From assembly GCA_029850535.1 (NCBI GenBank), contig JARCRU010000111.1:1-64000 (forward strand): a stretch of DNA of 64,000 nt, read 5' to 3'. This document shows, piece after piece, positions 54,066-63,276 of the stretch. The translations under genes and the position numbers were made by a program. Within the stretch, counting starts at the first letter, position 1; every line of letters begins with the position of its first letter. The notes under the pieces were generated by a model. That model searched no databases, was not told the DNA's origin, and saw nothing but the letters and a program-made list of their open reading frames with translations. The stretch comes from Actinomycetota bacterium. Its GTDB lineage: Bacteria > Actinomycetota > Acidimicrobiia > Acidimicrobiales > RAAP-2.

Positions 54066-54215
54066 GTCTAACACCGGTCTACGCACCTCACTGGTGGTTT
54101 CGTCGTCCCCAGCAATCAACACGGTCGACCCAGTGGTCGTTCGAGCCGCGACGCCGTCAATCCAATGAGCGTCGGGTCCCAGCGCGCGGGCGTTAGTTTG
54201 TCCTGAGGAGGTCCC

Positions 54216-55112
54216 GTGCAAGAATTCGCCCCGCCCGACGACGTCGAGGTCCTCAGTGCGCACCACGCCCAGGTCGGCGCCCTGCGAGTGCGCCGCTCGT
54301 TGCCCCAGCGGCGTCGACGCACCGTCGGCGCGTGGTGCTTCGCCGATCACATGGGTCCGGCCGACGTCACCGAAGGCAGCGGCCTTGACGTCGGGCCGCA
54401 CCCGCACACGGGGCTACAGACCGTCACCTGGCTGACGGACGGTCAGGCACTGCACCGCGACTCGCTGGGCACCGAACAAGTCATCGCCGCCGGGGAGCTC
54501 AATCTCATGACGGCCGGGAACGGAGTAAGCCACGCCGAGGAGGCGACGGGTCACTACCGCGGCACACTGCAGGGCATCCAACTCTGGATCGCCCAGGGCG
54601 ACGAATCGCGCGACGCCGCCGCGGACTTCGAACACCACGGCGATCTGCCTCGTGTGGAATTCGCCCAGGGCTCCGCCACGGTGTTGTTAGGCGACCTAGC
54701 GGGCACGCGCAGTCCGGCGCGCTGCGACCACCCCCTCGTCGGCGCCGAACTGCGACTCAACGGACGCTTGCCGATTCCCCTCGAACCCACCTTCGAATAC
54801 GGCGCCATCGTGCTCGACGGTCTCGTCGAACTCGGGGGCCACGAACTCGGTCCCGGGACCATGGCCTATCTCAACCCGGGGCGCGACGAACTCGGTCTAT
54901 TCGCGCGCAGCGCGTCGACGGTGATCCTGCTCGGCGGCGTTCCCCTACAGGAGGAGATCTTCATGTGGTGGAACTTCGTCGCGCGTAGCCGCGCCGAGAT
55001 CGACGCGGCCTACGACTCGTGGCGCAACAACGACGGACGATTCGGCAAGGTCGACTCGGGCCTCGCGCGCGTCGAGACGGCACCACCGTACTGGCGAAGC
55101 CGCGAGAGTTAA
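54216..55112 (+). CDS. Pirin-family cupin protein
   Basis: A 298-residue bicupin. The metal site is GPHPHTGLQTVTWL near residues 60-73 with further His and Glu in NGVSHAEEA near 110. The second cupin holds ELGGHELGPGTMAYL. Pirins bind iron; some have quercetinase activity, others regulate enzymes. GTG 54216 has GAGGAGG four bases upstream. Convergent, with a four-base overlap, with the acetyltransferase. Confidence 0.92.
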   Translation: MQEFAPPDDVEVLSAHHAQVGALRVRRSLPQRRRRTVGAWCFADHMGPADVTEGSGLDVGPHPHTGLQTVTWLTDGQALHRDSLGTEQVIAAGELNLMTAGNGVSHAEEATGHYRGTLQGIQLWIAQGDESRDAAADFEHHGDLPRVEFAQGSATVLLGDLAGTRSPARCDHPLVGAELRLNGRLPIPLEPTFEYGAIVLDGLVELGGHELGPGTMAYLNPGRDELGLFARSASTVILLGGVPLQEEIFMWWNFVARSRAEIDAAYDSWRNNDGRFGKVDSGLARVETAPPYWRSRES

Positions 55113-55672
55113 CTCGAACGCCGCGCCAGCGTCCACTCGTCTTCGAGCACCGCGTAGATGAACTCATCGGTCCATTCACCCTTGACGAACTCGTTCTTGA
55201 TGAGGTGCGCCTCTCGGCGCAGTCCCAGTCGCTCGAGGAGATGTCGCGAGTGATCATTGCGCGCGTCGAGGCGCGCGACGACCCGGTGAGCGTCGAGCTC
55301 GACGAAGGCGATCTCAATCAGATGGCCCACGGCCTCGGTGGCGAAGCCCACCCCCTGGTACTCGGGTAAGAACACGTAGCCCACCTCGTAGCAACGATGG
55401 GTGGCACTCGCCAGGCTGAGGCCCACCTCGCCCACGAAGACGCCTTCGTGCTCGACCGCGAGATTGCTCCACGAACCCTCGCTCGGCGCGCCGTGCCAGA
55501 GTCGACGCGTGAAGTGCGCGCGCAACTCCTCGGGCGACATGAATTCGTCGTAGAGGTACCGCACAACGTCTGGGTCGTTGAACAGGCGTTCGTGCTCGTC
55601 CAGGTCGGTGGCGACGATCTCACGCAACACGAGACGCTCACTACGAAACGGTGGCACGAACGAGGTCGTCAC
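55109..55672 (-). CDS. GNAT-family N-acetyltransferase (RimJ/RimL-like)
   Basis: A 187-residue acetyltransferase. It opens with SERLVLREI, typical of Acetyltransf_3; the CoA loop lies in LPEYQGVGFATEAV near 104-117, and NDHSRHLLERLGL near 140 is also characteristic. It may acetylate a protein N-terminus or a small amine; the substrate is unknown. No operon partner. Confidence 0.9.
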   Translation of the reverse strand: MTTSFVPPFRSERLVLREIVATDLDEHERLFNDPDVVRYLYDEFMSPEELRAHFTRRLWHGAPSEGSWSNLAVEHEGVFVGEVGLSLASATHRCYEVGYVFLPEYQGVGFATEAVGHLIEIAFVELDAHRVVARLDARNDHSRHLLERLGLRREAHLIKNEFVKGEWTDEFIYAVLEDEWTLARRSS

Positions 55673-55709
55673 GACCCTCAGTCTGGCAGGTCGCGGGACA
55701 CCCGCACGC

Positions 55710-56054
55710 TTAGGTGTGCAGGAGTTCCGCGACCTGGTCGAGTCGACTCGCGACCACGCGCCAGTACGTCCAGCGTCCGCGCTTCTCGCCCACGATCAGA
55801 CCAGCGTTCGCGAGGATGCGCGTGTGGTGTGAGACGGTGGGCTGACTCTTGGCCACGGGAGCTTCGAGATTGCAACTGCAGACCTCGGCCCCCGAGGCGA
55901 TCAGCGAGAAGATCCGCAGTCGCACCGGATCGCTCAGGGCATTGAAGACCCGAGCCACTTCATCCGCTTCGGACTCGCTCATCACGTGCGCCGCCAGGGG
56001 CTGACAGGTGTCCAATGACGAGGTCACCTCGACGTCAATCACGCGGCGGGCCAT
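55710..56054 (-). CDS. arsR: ArsR-family arsenic repressor
   Basis: A 114-residue winged helix. The metalloid site EVCSCNLE near residue 56 resembles the CxC of ArsR sensors, and KSQPTVSHHTRILANAGLI is the recognition region. It is divergent from acr3-arsC, with two operators between. ATG 56054 has GAGG five bases upstream. Arsenite binding would release the DNA. Confidence 0.93.
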   Translation of the reverse strand: MARRVIDVEVTSSLDTCQPLAAHVMSESEADEVARVFNALSDPVRLRIFSLIASGAEVCSCNLEAPVAKSQPTVSHHTRILANAGLIVGEKRGRWTYWRVVASRLDQVAELLHT

Positions 56055-56065
56055 GTCCACCTCAC

Positions 56066-56112
56066 ATTGACACTCGTCAATTTATTTGCCATACTGATTG
56101 ACATACATCAAT
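56066..56112. promoter_or_regulatory. Two ArsR operators, ATTGACA-centred palindromes
   Basis: ATTGAC-ACTC-GTCAAT (56066-56081) and ATTGA-CATACA-TCAAT (56097-56112) share the consensus ATTGACANNCRTCAAT and start 31 bases apart. They fill the divergent promoter of arsR and acr3. This form matches known ArsR sites. Confidence 0.88.
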
Positions 56113-56200
56113 GTTACGGGATTGGCGACCCGCGGGGTACTGAGCGACCCCGTGGGCGACGTCGAGCTCCCCGAACCATCTTCGAGCGGACGACTTCTCC

Positions 56201-57307
56201 ATGAGCAACACCGAGACCAACCACCCACCCTTCGACACTGAACACGTGCCCGTGATCGGACGCCTCTCCTTCCTCGACCGCTTCCTGCCCGTCTGGCTGG
56301 GACTAGCCATGGCGATCGGTATTGGACTGGGCCGGGGCATCCCCTCCTTATCCAGCCGTCTCAATTCGGTCCAAGTGACCTCGGGCACGTCGCTGCCCAT
56401 CTTTCTGGGTTTGCTGATCATGATGTACCCCGTGCTGGCCAAGGTCCGCTACGACCGACTCGAAACGGTCACGCGTGACCGACGCCTCCTCGTCTCCTCG
56501 CTGGTCTTGAACTGGGTCGTCGGACCGGCGGTGATGTTCGCTCTGGCCTGGCTGCTACTGCCCGACCTGCCGACGTACCGGACGGGCTTAATCATCGTCG
56601 GACTCGCGCGCTGCATCGCCATGGTGCTGATCTGGAACGACCTCTCGGGCGGCGACCGCGAAGCGGGCGCGGTCCTCGTGGCCCTGAACTCGCTCTTTCA
56701 GATCGTCGCGTTCGCCCTGCTGGGGTACTTCTATCTCCAGGTCCTGCCCGGGTGGCTGGGACTCAGCACTCAGGGGCTGCACCTCTCGATCGCCAAGATC
56801 GCCGAGACCGTGGCCATCTTCCTCGGCGTGCCGCTCGTGGCGGGCTACCTCACCCGGACCTGGGGCGAACGACTCAAGGGCCGAACCTGGTACGAGACGA
56901 AGTTCCTACCCCGCCTGGGGCCCTTCGCCCTCTACGGGCTCCTGTACACCGTCGTCATCCTCTTCGCCCTGCAGGGTCACACCATCACCTCGCGACCCGG
57001 CGACGTCGCTCGTATCGCGCTACCGCTGCTCGCCTACTTCGCGATCATGTGGACTGGCTCCTTCGCTCTGGGACGCGCGCTGCACCTGCCCTACGAACGC
57101 ACCGCCACGCTCGCCTTCACCGCGGCGGGCAATAACTTCGAACTCGCCATCGCGGTGGCCATCGGCGTCTTCGGCGTCACCAGTGGCGAGGCCCTGGCGG
57201 GCGTGGTGGGTCCGCTCATCGAAGTTCCCGTCCTCGTCGGTCTCGTCTACGTCTCGCTGTGGGCCAAAGGACGATTCTTCCCCTCAACCCCCCAGGAGAA
57301 CACGTGA
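56201..57307 (+). CDS. acr3: Acr3-type arsenite efflux permease
   Basis: A 368-residue ten-helix transporter. The conserved Cys lies in GLARCIAMVLIWNDLSGGD near residue 140, and FTAAGNNFELAIAVAIGVFG and GEALAGVVGPLIEVPVLV are diagnostic. It expels As(III) by proton motive force. It is cotranscribed with arsC, which overlaps it by four bases. ATG 56201 fits the family, but no Shine-Dalgarno is clear. Confidence 0.95.
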   Translation: MSNTETNHPPFDTEHVPVIGRLSFLDRFLPVWLGLAMAIGIGLGRGIPSLSSRLNSVQVTSGTSLPIFLGLLIMMYPVLAKVRYDRLETVTRDRRLLVSSLVLNWVVGPAVMFALAWLLLPDLPTYRTGLIIVGLARCIAMVLIWNDLSGGDREAGAVLVALNSLFQIVAFALLGYFYLQVLPGWLGLSTQGLHLSIAKIAETVAIFLGVPLVAGYLTRTWGERLKGRTWYETKFLPRLGPFALYGLLYTVVILFALQGHTITSRPGDVARIALPLLAYFAIMWTGSFALGRALHLPYERTATLAFTAAGNNFELAIAVAIGVFGVTSGEALAGVVGPLIEVPVLVGLVYVSLWAKGRFFPSTPQENT

Positions 57308-57705
57308 TCCCCGAAATCCTTTTCTTGTGCGTGCACAACGCCGGACGCAGCCAGATGGCCGCCGCCTTCGCACGTGCTCTCGGCGACGACCGTGTCGTCA
57401 TCTACTCGGCGGGTTCCGCACCCGGTGAGACGCTCAACCCGGCCGTCGTCACGGCCATGAACGAGGTCGGCATTGACATCAGTGCCGAGAGCCCCCAGAA
57501 GCTCACTGATCAGATGGCCCGCGACGCTGACGTCATCGTCACCATGGGCTGCGGCGACGAATGCCCCTACTACCCGGGCAAGCGCTACGAGGACTGGGTT
57601 CTCACCGATCCCGCGGGTCAGCCACTCGACGTGGTGCGCCGTGTACGCGACGATATCCAGTCGCGCGTGCGCGGGCTCCTCGCAGAGCTCGGAGTACTCG
57701 AGTAG
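57304..57705 (+). CDS. arsC: Arsenate reductase, mycothiol/mycoredoxin type
   Basis: A 133-residue low-molecular-weight phosphatase-fold protein. The catalytic Cys9 lies in FLCVHNAGRSQMAAAF, and MGCGDECPYYPGKRYEDWVL near 80 is typical of actinobacterial ArsC enzymes that use mycothiol and mycoredoxin. It reduces As(V) to As(III) for Acr3. GTG 57304 overlaps the acr3 stop as GTGA, ruling out the upstream extension to 57259. Confidence 0.94.
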   Translation: MIPEILFLCVHNAGRSQMAAAFARALGDDRVVIYSAGSAPGETLNPAVVTAMNEVGIDISAESPQKLTDQMARDADVIVTMGCGDECPYYPGKRYEDWVLTDPAGQPLDVVRRVRDDIQSRVRGLLAELGVLE

Positions 57706-58169
57706 GCGGACACATTTCGAATGACCTACCTCCGCTCATAATGTGGGCGGGAAACCCTCCTCGCTGAGGTGGCGGCACAGCGCCAGGACCGTGATGAGGG
57801 GGCGCTGACCGCGTCGAGGTGGAACGTTCTTCTCACACTCGACAACAGGGCATCCACGAGGGTCGACTCATTGTCGCATATTCGCAGTACTCGCCCAGTA
57901 GCCTTGGGGGACGAAATGAGAACCTCGCTGGTGACGTTGACAGTCAAGTTCGCGACAGCGCGTCGCTGCGCTCACCAGCCGGGCATTTCGACGCTCGCAA
58001 TTGCTCGGGGCGGCGCCTCACGCGCGCAAAGTACGCCGACGCGGTGTTCGAGTCCGCGTCGTAGTGCCACCGTCGCTGGGTGCCAGCTCCACGGCTGCAG
58101 TTCCCACGAGCGACGCGTGCGACGTGTGCACTTCGGTGTCAGTCCCCACCGCGACGGCGAGGTACGTTG
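57706..58169. other. 460 bases without a convincing gene
   Basis: Several short frames exist (for example 57726-57947 minus), but none has family-like sequence or a good ribosome site. The composition is like that of neighbours. It may hold the promoter of the membrane protein gene and remnants; nothing structured was recognised. Confidence 0.5.
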
Positions 58170-59492
58170 ATGGCCGCGACGCCGAGTCGAGGGCGCGAGT
58201 GGGCGCGTCGTCACCGCGCCGCGCTCCTCGCGATGCTGGTGGTGGTGGTGACCGGCATGGCCTTCTCCCTTCTGTGGAACCGGGTGTTCTACCACTCTTC
58301 GAACTGGATCACCCCCGGGGATTTGTGGAGCACCTATCGCGCGGCGCAGTACGTGACGTGGGGAGGCCTGGGTCAGATCTACAACAATCCGGCGGCGTTC
58401 CAAACGTTCCCGGGCATCGCGGTCATCCTCTCGCCCGTGGCCAAACTCGCGGGGGCCCTCAACCTCTCCGAAGGTTTCCCCGTCGCCGTGGCGCAACCCA
58501 CCGCGTGGTTGCTCCTTGGTCCCGTGCAGTTGGCCCTCGGTGCGACACTGTTGCTCCCCCTCGAACAACTCGCTCGGCGCCTGAACGTGGCGCCACGGCG
58601 GCGACTGATGCTTCTTGCCCTCGAGGCGGCGCTGATATGGCCCTCGGTCGCCATCTGGGGACACCCCGAAGACGCGCTCTCACTGACGCTCGCGGTCTAC
58701 GCGCTCCTCGCCGTGGCCGACGGAGCCTGGACGCGCGTGGGGATCTACTTCGGCCTCGCGATCGTCATCCAACCTCTCGTCGTGCTGCTCGTGCCCCTCA
58801 CGCTCGCCCTGGTCCCCGTCAGGCGCTGGCCGATTCTCACGGTCGAGATGCTCGTGCCCTCCGTTGTACTCTTCCTACCTCCCCTCGTGCAGGAATGGGG
58901 GCCCACGACGCGGATCTTGTTGAAGCAGCCCAATTTCGTGGGGCCCAACCACCCCACGCCGTGGGTGTCACTCGCCCCCGTCATCACCCCCGCCCAGGTG
59001 AAGATGGTTCCGGTGCTCAAGCACCTGAAGCTGCACGGAGGCCTGCACCGGGCGACTGAGGTAATGGTCAAGGTGCATACGCAGCCCGTGGTCGCGGCGG
59101 GCCCCGGGCGGATCGTGGCGGTGCTCGCCGCCTGCCTGATCGGTGTGTACATCAAGGTGCGCAAGCCGTCGTGGCCGAAGATCATCTGGTGGGCGGCGCT
59201 GGTGCTCTCGCTGCGGTGCGTGTTCGAGCCGGTGATGGTCCCGTACTACTTGTTACCGGGACTCGCCCTGGCCCTCGTGGTCGCGTCGCGGGACCGGCTC
59301 CTGCGCTTCTACGTGGTGGCGTTCGCCGCCGCCGTGGACACGTGGTTGAGTTATTTCCACGTCAGTCCCTGGGACTACTACGCCGCGATGACGCTTCCCC
59401 TCCTGGTCGTCCTCGCGGTGGCGTATCCACGATCGGATGCTGCGGGGCCACTCCTGAGTCGCGACGCCGAGCGCGCGACGTCGTTCGCCTAG
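58170..59492 (+). CDS. Polytopic membrane protein, GT87/mannosyltransferase-like
   Basis: A 440-residue protein with about ten hydrophobic segments and an N-terminal outside loop (FYHSSNWITPGDLWSTYRAAQYVTWGGLGQIYNN) of the kind that bears catalytic acids in polyprenyl-phosphate sugar transferases (GT-C fold). The WGHPEDALSLTLAVYALL segment is also suggestive. Donor and acceptor are unknown, and the family call is tentative. ATG 58170 has GAGG seven bases upstream. Confidence 0.7.
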   Translation: MAATPSRGREWARRHRAALLAMLVVVVTGMAFSLLWNRVFYHSSNWITPGDLWSTYRAAQYVTWGGLGQIYNNPAAFQTFPGIAVILSPVAKLAGALNLSEGFPVAVAQPTAWLLLGPVQLALGATLLLPLEQLARRLNVAPRRRLMLLALEAALIWPSVAIWGHPEDALSLTLAVYALLAVADGAWTRVGIYFGLAIVIQPLVVLLVPLTLALVPVRRWPILTVEMLVPSVVLFLPPLVQEWGPTTRILLKQPNFVGPNHPTPWVSLAPVITPAQVKMVPVLKHLKLHGGLHRATEVMVKVHTQPVVAAGPGRIVAVLAACLIGVYIKVRKPSWPKIIWWAALVLSLRCVFEPVMVPYYLLPGLALALVVASRDRLLRFYVVAFAAAVDTWLSYFHVSPWDYYAAMTLPLLVVLAVAYPRSDAAGPLLSRDAERATSFA

Positions 59493-59558
59493 AGGGTTCG
59501 CCCGAGGGATCAAAGTGCCGACGCCTACCTCGCGGCCTGGAGGGCACCAGTCAACGCC

Positions 59559-60311
59559 TCACCGCGTCGTCGCGCGAGGAGCGCGAACGAGGTACTCACC
59601 GCGATGCACCCTGCCGCGCCAGCCCCTCCACTCAAAGCCCTCGACGGCGTTGAGTCCCTCTTGCACGATGCGCCGTGCGACGACCCCCTTCACCGCCTTC
59701 GCGTCGTGTCCGGCCACCCCCTGCCCGTCGTGGTGAAGAAATGACACCGTCACCAGTCGTCGCGAGAGAATCTCGCTCGCGCCGATCGCCGCCGCGTGCT
59801 CCTTCGGCAGCACACTGACGAGTTGAGCCGGGGCGAGTGATTCGAGTTGCGCGGTCAGTGCCGTTCGCCAGAAGGTGGCCAAGTTACCCAGACCGTCGAG
59901 GCTGACCTTCATCGTCAGGCGAAAGTCGGCGATTTGGTCAGTGCCGCTCGAGAGTCCGTAGACGCCCGAGGGAACGAGGAGTCGACGGCGTTGCCCCTCG
60001 CGAAGCGAGGCGGGGTCCAAGTGCTTCCAGACGACACCGTCGAAGCGTTGCCAGGCCGGTAGGAGGGGTGCGGTACCCGCGAGGAGTTGGCGCGTCGTCT
60101 CCTCGGCTCGTTCGAGATTCTGAGTGCGAACGTTCAACACCCTGGCGACGCGCTCCGGGGAGGCGGCCCGCAACGTCTCTCGCAGAGCGCGCAGGACTTC
60201 GTCGCGCTGCGTCGCGAGGGGACCATCAAAGATGCCCGGGGCCGCTTCGCCGCGGCCACCGGGCTCTTTGGACTCTGAGGGTGGGAGCAGGATGTAGGGG
60301 GCTCTGCTCAC
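59559..60311 (-). CDS. YaaA/DUF328-family protein
   Basis: A 250-residue protein that begins with ILLPPSESKEPGGRG, the family signature; FDGVVWKHLDPASL and LVPSGVYGLSSGTDQIADFRLTM are also conserved. E. coli YaaA lowers free iron during peroxide stress and binds DNA. The actinobacterial branch is less studied. GTG 60311 or 60320 are both usable starts. Confidence 0.88.
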   Translation of the reverse strand: MSRAPYILLPPSESKEPGGRGEAAPGIFDGPLATQRDEVLRALRETLRAASPERVARVLNVRTQNLERAEETTRQLLAGTAPLLPAWQRFDGVVWKHLDPASLREGQRRRLLVPSGVYGLSSGTDQIADFRLTMKVSLDGLGNLATFWRTALTAQLESLAPAQLVSVLPKEHAAAIGASEILSRRLVTVSFLHHDGQGVAGHDAKAVKGVVARRIVQEGLNAVEGFEWRGWRGRVHRGEYLVRAPRATTR

Positions 60312-60330
60312 GCCACCCACGGTAGCGGCG

Positions 60331-60606
60331 CTAGGCGGCGACCTGATTCGCGCGGAGGCCGACCGCCTCGAGGAAGTGGCGAACCTTGATCACCTGATCC
60401 TCAGTGAGGTCGCGCGTCCTGGTCGAGCCAAAGGAGATGGTCTCACCCTCCACCGTGACCGCCCAATTTCCTCGATGCGTCTCGTGTACTTCGCCGAATC
60501 GGCTGAGTAACGCGCACACGTCAATCCACTGGATGTTGTGGTTCAACGGGTGTCCGAACAATTTCTGTGCGGTGATGCGGTGGTGGTGGTCCAACTTGAT
60601 TGACAT
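60331..60606 (-). CDS. Small conserved-type protein, unknown
   Basis: A 91-residue protein with HPLNHNIQWIDVCALLSRFGEVHETHRGNWAVTVEGE followed by LTEDQVIKVRHFLEAVGL. The fold suggests a small alpha/beta domain, vaguely like HicA double-stranded-RNA-binding domains, but no catalytic His pattern or antitoxin is seen. It lies between yaaA and the methyltransferase gene. Confidence 0.7.
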   Translation of the reverse strand: MSIKLDHHHRITAQKLFGHPLNHNIQWIDVCALLSRFGEVHETHRGNWAVTVEGETISFGSTRTRDLTEDQVIKVRHFLEAVGLRANQVAA

Positions 60607-60664
60607 TTGTCAACCCCCCTTCGCGGGTCGAAACGATTCCGTCCCCACCTGCACTTTCCACCTT

Positions 60665-61879
60665 CTAGACGCTCAAGTCAAGGACTGCGACCAATTCCAC
60701 GTGCTCGGTCATCGGGAACGCATCGAATATTCGCAGGTCACCCAGGGTGTAGCCACCCGCGCCCAATTTCGCCAGGTCGCGCGCGAAGGTCGCGGCGTCA
60801 CAGCTCACGTACACCAGGCGTCGTGGGGCGCGTCGAATCAGTGCCTCGGCCACACCCTTGGCCAGTCCGCTGCGCGGTGGGTCGAGCACGACCACGTCCC
60901 CGGGAGCCACCGCGTCATTGATCGCGCGTGGGGTCACCGACCACTCGCGCACCCGCATCTGGCTGAGTCCGTCACCGTTCTTACGCGCGTCGCGCACGGC
61001 GTAGGGCGAGGCCTCCACGGCGACGACCTTGCCGGTGTGCCCGACCCGACGCGCCAGCGGGATCGAGAACAGGCCCACCCCACTGAAGAGGTCGACCACG
61101 TGATCGCCGGGCGCGACATCGGCGCCCTCGAGCACCGCACCCAGCAGCGTCGCGGGGGCGTCACGATGCGACTGCCAGAACGAGCGTGGCGAGACGTCGA
61201 AGTAGTGCCCGTCGACCGCGACGCGCGAATGGGTGGAGGGTTCGAGTGGTTCGCCAAAGAGTGTCGTGAGTTCGAAGAGGGTGCCGCGGTCGCTCACGCG
61301 GCGCACCAAAGCGAAGGGCTGACCCTCGCCGATCGCGCGCAACTCCACCTCCTCGGCGTGGTGCCACGGCGTCTTGAAGGCGTCGGCGAATCGCTCGTCG
61401 GCCACCTGACACGAGGCGATCGTGACCAATTCGTTGCTGCGCGAGCGTCGCAGGGCCAGGGCTCCGCTCTCGTCGACGGCGCAGCGAAGACGAGTGCGCG
61501 CGTGCGCACCAGTGGCGAGCGTGGTCACCTCGACCTCGCGCGTGACGCCCGCGATGCGTCGCAGGTGTTCACTGACCAGGGCGCCCTTCCAGGAGAGTTG
61601 CGCCGTGAGCGACGCGTGCTGGAAGTCGCACCCGCCACACCCGCCGGGTCGCGCGTAGTAGCACTGCGCGGCGACGCGCTCGGGGCTCGCGTCGAGGACC
61701 TGCACCGCGTCGGCGCGCGCGAACTTCGAGGTCTCCTCACTCAGCGCCACGCGCACGAGTTCACCGGGCAGACTGTGGCGCACGAAGACCACGCGCCCGT
61801 CGCTCAGGTGGGCGACGCCGCCACCGGCGGCCGGACGTTCGATACGGACGTTCTCGAGGTCGTCGACGGGGGTACTCAC
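60665..61879 (-). CDS. TrmA/RlmD-type RNA (uracil-5) methyltransferase
   Basis: A 404-residue enzyme. An N-terminal TRAM-like domain is followed by an iron-sulfur motif CYYARPGGCGGCDFQHAS near 73-90. The SAM domain shows VVDLFSGVGLFSIPLARR, VLDPPRSG and the catalytic Cys in LVYVSCDAATFARDL. It methylates U in rRNA or tRNA; which uridine cannot be told. Confidence 0.93.
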   Translation of the reverse strand: MSTPVDDLENVRIERPAAGGGVAHLSDGRVVFVRHSLPGELVRVALSEETSKFARADAVQVLDASPERVAAQCYYARPGGCGGCDFQHASLTAQLSWKGALVSEHLRRIAGVTREVEVTTLATGAHARTRLRCAVDESGALALRRSRSNELVTIASCQVADERFADAFKTPWHHAEEVELRAIGEGQPFALVRRVSDRGTLFELTTLFGEPLEPSTHSRVAVDGHYFDVSPRSFWQSHRDAPATLLGAVLEGADVAPGDHVVDLFSGVGLFSIPLARRVGHTGKVVAVEASPYAVRDARKNGDGLSQMRVREWSVTPRAINDAVAPGDVVVLDPPRSGLAKGVAEALIRRAPRRLVYVSCDAATFARDLAKLGAGGYTLGDLRIFDAFPMTEHVELVAVLDLSV

Positions 61880-61916
61880 CCGTCCAGCCTACTGAAGGGG
61901 TCCGTGGGACCCGGTT

Positions 61917-62597
61917 CTAGGCGAGCAGACCACTGTGGCGCAGGAACAACTCCACCAGTCGACCCGCGCGCTCGCGTGCCGCGGGGACTTGGCGAGCCGT
62001 CTCGGCGAGGAGATCGTCGATGTCGTGGCCGAAGTCGCGCGCGCTCTGTGCGGCGGAACTGAGCCAGTCGCGCAGTTGTTGATCGTCGATCTCGGGGTGG
62101 AACTGCACGCCCACGTTGGCTCCGCAGGAGAAGGCCTGCACCGCGCGCGCCGACGTGGCCCAGAGTCGTGCGTTCGCCGGCAGCGTCATGCGGTCGAAGT
62201 GGAATTCGAACCACGGACCCGACTCGAGTTCCACGCCCGCGACCGCCTCGATGTCGTACCAGCCAATCTCGGGTTCGGGTGAACGCGACACGTCGCCCCC
62301 GTGGTAGAGGCACAGCGCCTGAGCCCCGAAACAGACCCCCAGCACCGCAACGCCGAGCTCACCGGCCTCGGCGATGACGCCGAGCTCACGACCGAACCAG
62401 GCCTTTTCCACCTCGCGGTCGTACACGGCGCTCGACGAGCCCAGGATGACCAGCACGTCGTACCCCTGGACCGAGGGCGTCGCGGCGCGTTCGTTCATCA
62501 TCACCACGTCGAGCTCGTACCCCCGCGACGCGAACGCCTCGCCGAGCAGTCCGGGATGATCCTCGTCGTGGTGACGCAGCACCAGGGCGCGCGCCAT
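61917..62597 (-). CDS. Class I glutamine amidotransferase-like protein
   Basis: A 226-residue GATase1 domain. The Cys nucleophile is in AVLGVCFGAQALCLYHGG near 83-100, and VGVQFHPEIDDQ near 164 holds the His-Glu pair. It resembles the stand-alone GMP-synthase-like amidotransferases that act on glutamyl or peptide substrates; no synthetase partner is adjacent. ATG 62597 is preferred to 62615. Confidence 0.9.
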   Translation of the reverse strand: MARALVLRHHDEDHPGLLGEAFASRGYELDVVMMNERAATPSVQGYDVLVILGSSSAVYDREVEKAWFGRELGVIAEAGELGVAVLGVCFGAQALCLYHGGDVSRSPEPEIGWYDIEAVAGVELESGPWFEFHFDRMTLPANARLWATSARAVQAFSCGANVGVQFHPEIDDQQLRDWLSSAAQSARDFGHDIDDLLAETARQVPAARERAGRLVELFLRHSGLLA

Positions 62598-62679
62598 CAG
62601 TACCGCACCGCGCACGAGCGTCGTCGAAGGGATGGGAAGGAGGGAGTCGTCATGGGTCGAGTCGCGGGTCGTGCCGGGC

Positions 62680-62964
62680 TTAGGCGCCGGGCAGGGACCA
62701 GCCCATCCCTTCGGCGATCTCTCGACAGGTCGGACAGAGCGGGTACTTCTGGGGGTCGCGCCCCGGCACCCACACCTTGCCGCACAGTGCGGTCACCGCG
62801 GAGGCGTTGATGATCCCCTCCACCACGGAGTTGCCCAGGGGCACGAAATCGCCCTTCTTCGGGGTGTAGCCCTCGAGGACGATGTGGGTGAATCGCTCGT
62901 GGTCGCCCTCGTCGATCTGGGTCTCGGAGGTGACCTCGAGCGCCTGGTCTAGTTGCGTGCTCAC
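62680..62964 (-). CDS. DUF3039 protein
   Basis: A 94-residue protein with TALCGKVWVPGRDPQKYPLCPTCREI near 58-83; three Cys could bind zinc or an iron-sulfur cluster. DUF3039 is found in actinobacteria and has no known role. GTG start at 62964. Divergent from a small zinc-knuckle gene. Confidence 0.92.
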   Translation of the reverse strand: MSTQLDQALEVTSETQIDEGDHERFTHIVLEGYTPKKGDFVPLGNSVVEGIINASAVTALCGKVWVPGRDPQKYPLCPTCREIAEGMGWSLPGA

Positions 62965-62994
62965 CTCGACGACTTTACCGGCCCGCTAGGTTCA

Positions 62995-63222
62995 ATGACG
63001 ATGAAACAGCGCCGCCGACGTCCCGCCATCGCCACGCGCCCCCTGGGCAACGTGGCGGGGCACTTCACCAAGGAGGGTGGGGCCAAGAAGCGCTACCGCA
63101 CCGAGGCCGAGGCCCGCAGCGCCGCGCAACTGGCCTGGACGCTCAATGGCGTGGACCTGTCGGCGTATCGCTGCGAGCACTGCCACCAGTGGCATATCGG
63201 CAAGCGATTTCGCGAGGATTAG
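62995..63222 (+). CDS. Small basic protein with CxxC-HxxH motif
   Basis: A 75-residue basic protein. The N-terminus is Arg-rich (MKQRRRRPAIATR), then HFTKEGGAKKRYRTEAEARSAAQLAW, and at the end YRCEHCHQWHIGK, a likely zinc knuckle (CxxCxxxH). It may bind nucleic acid. The 62995 ATG is chosen; 63001 is also in frame. No known family recalled. Confidence 0.75.
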   Translation: MTMKQRRRRPAIATRPLGNVAGHFTKEGGAKKRYRTEAEARSAAQLAWTLNGVDLSAYRCEHCHQWHIGKRFRED

Positions 63223-63276
63223 CGCACGGGGCCGACAGGGGGCAAGATAGTGGGAGTCGAAGTGAAAGGTTTCTCC

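Noticed and set aside
57726-57947. Small minus-strand gene after arsC
   Set aside because: No ribosome site, no recognisable motif, and composition like non-coding shadow frames.
60404-62062. 552-codon plus-strand open frame
   Set aside because: It lies antisense across the methyltransferase gene and has no protein-like motifs.
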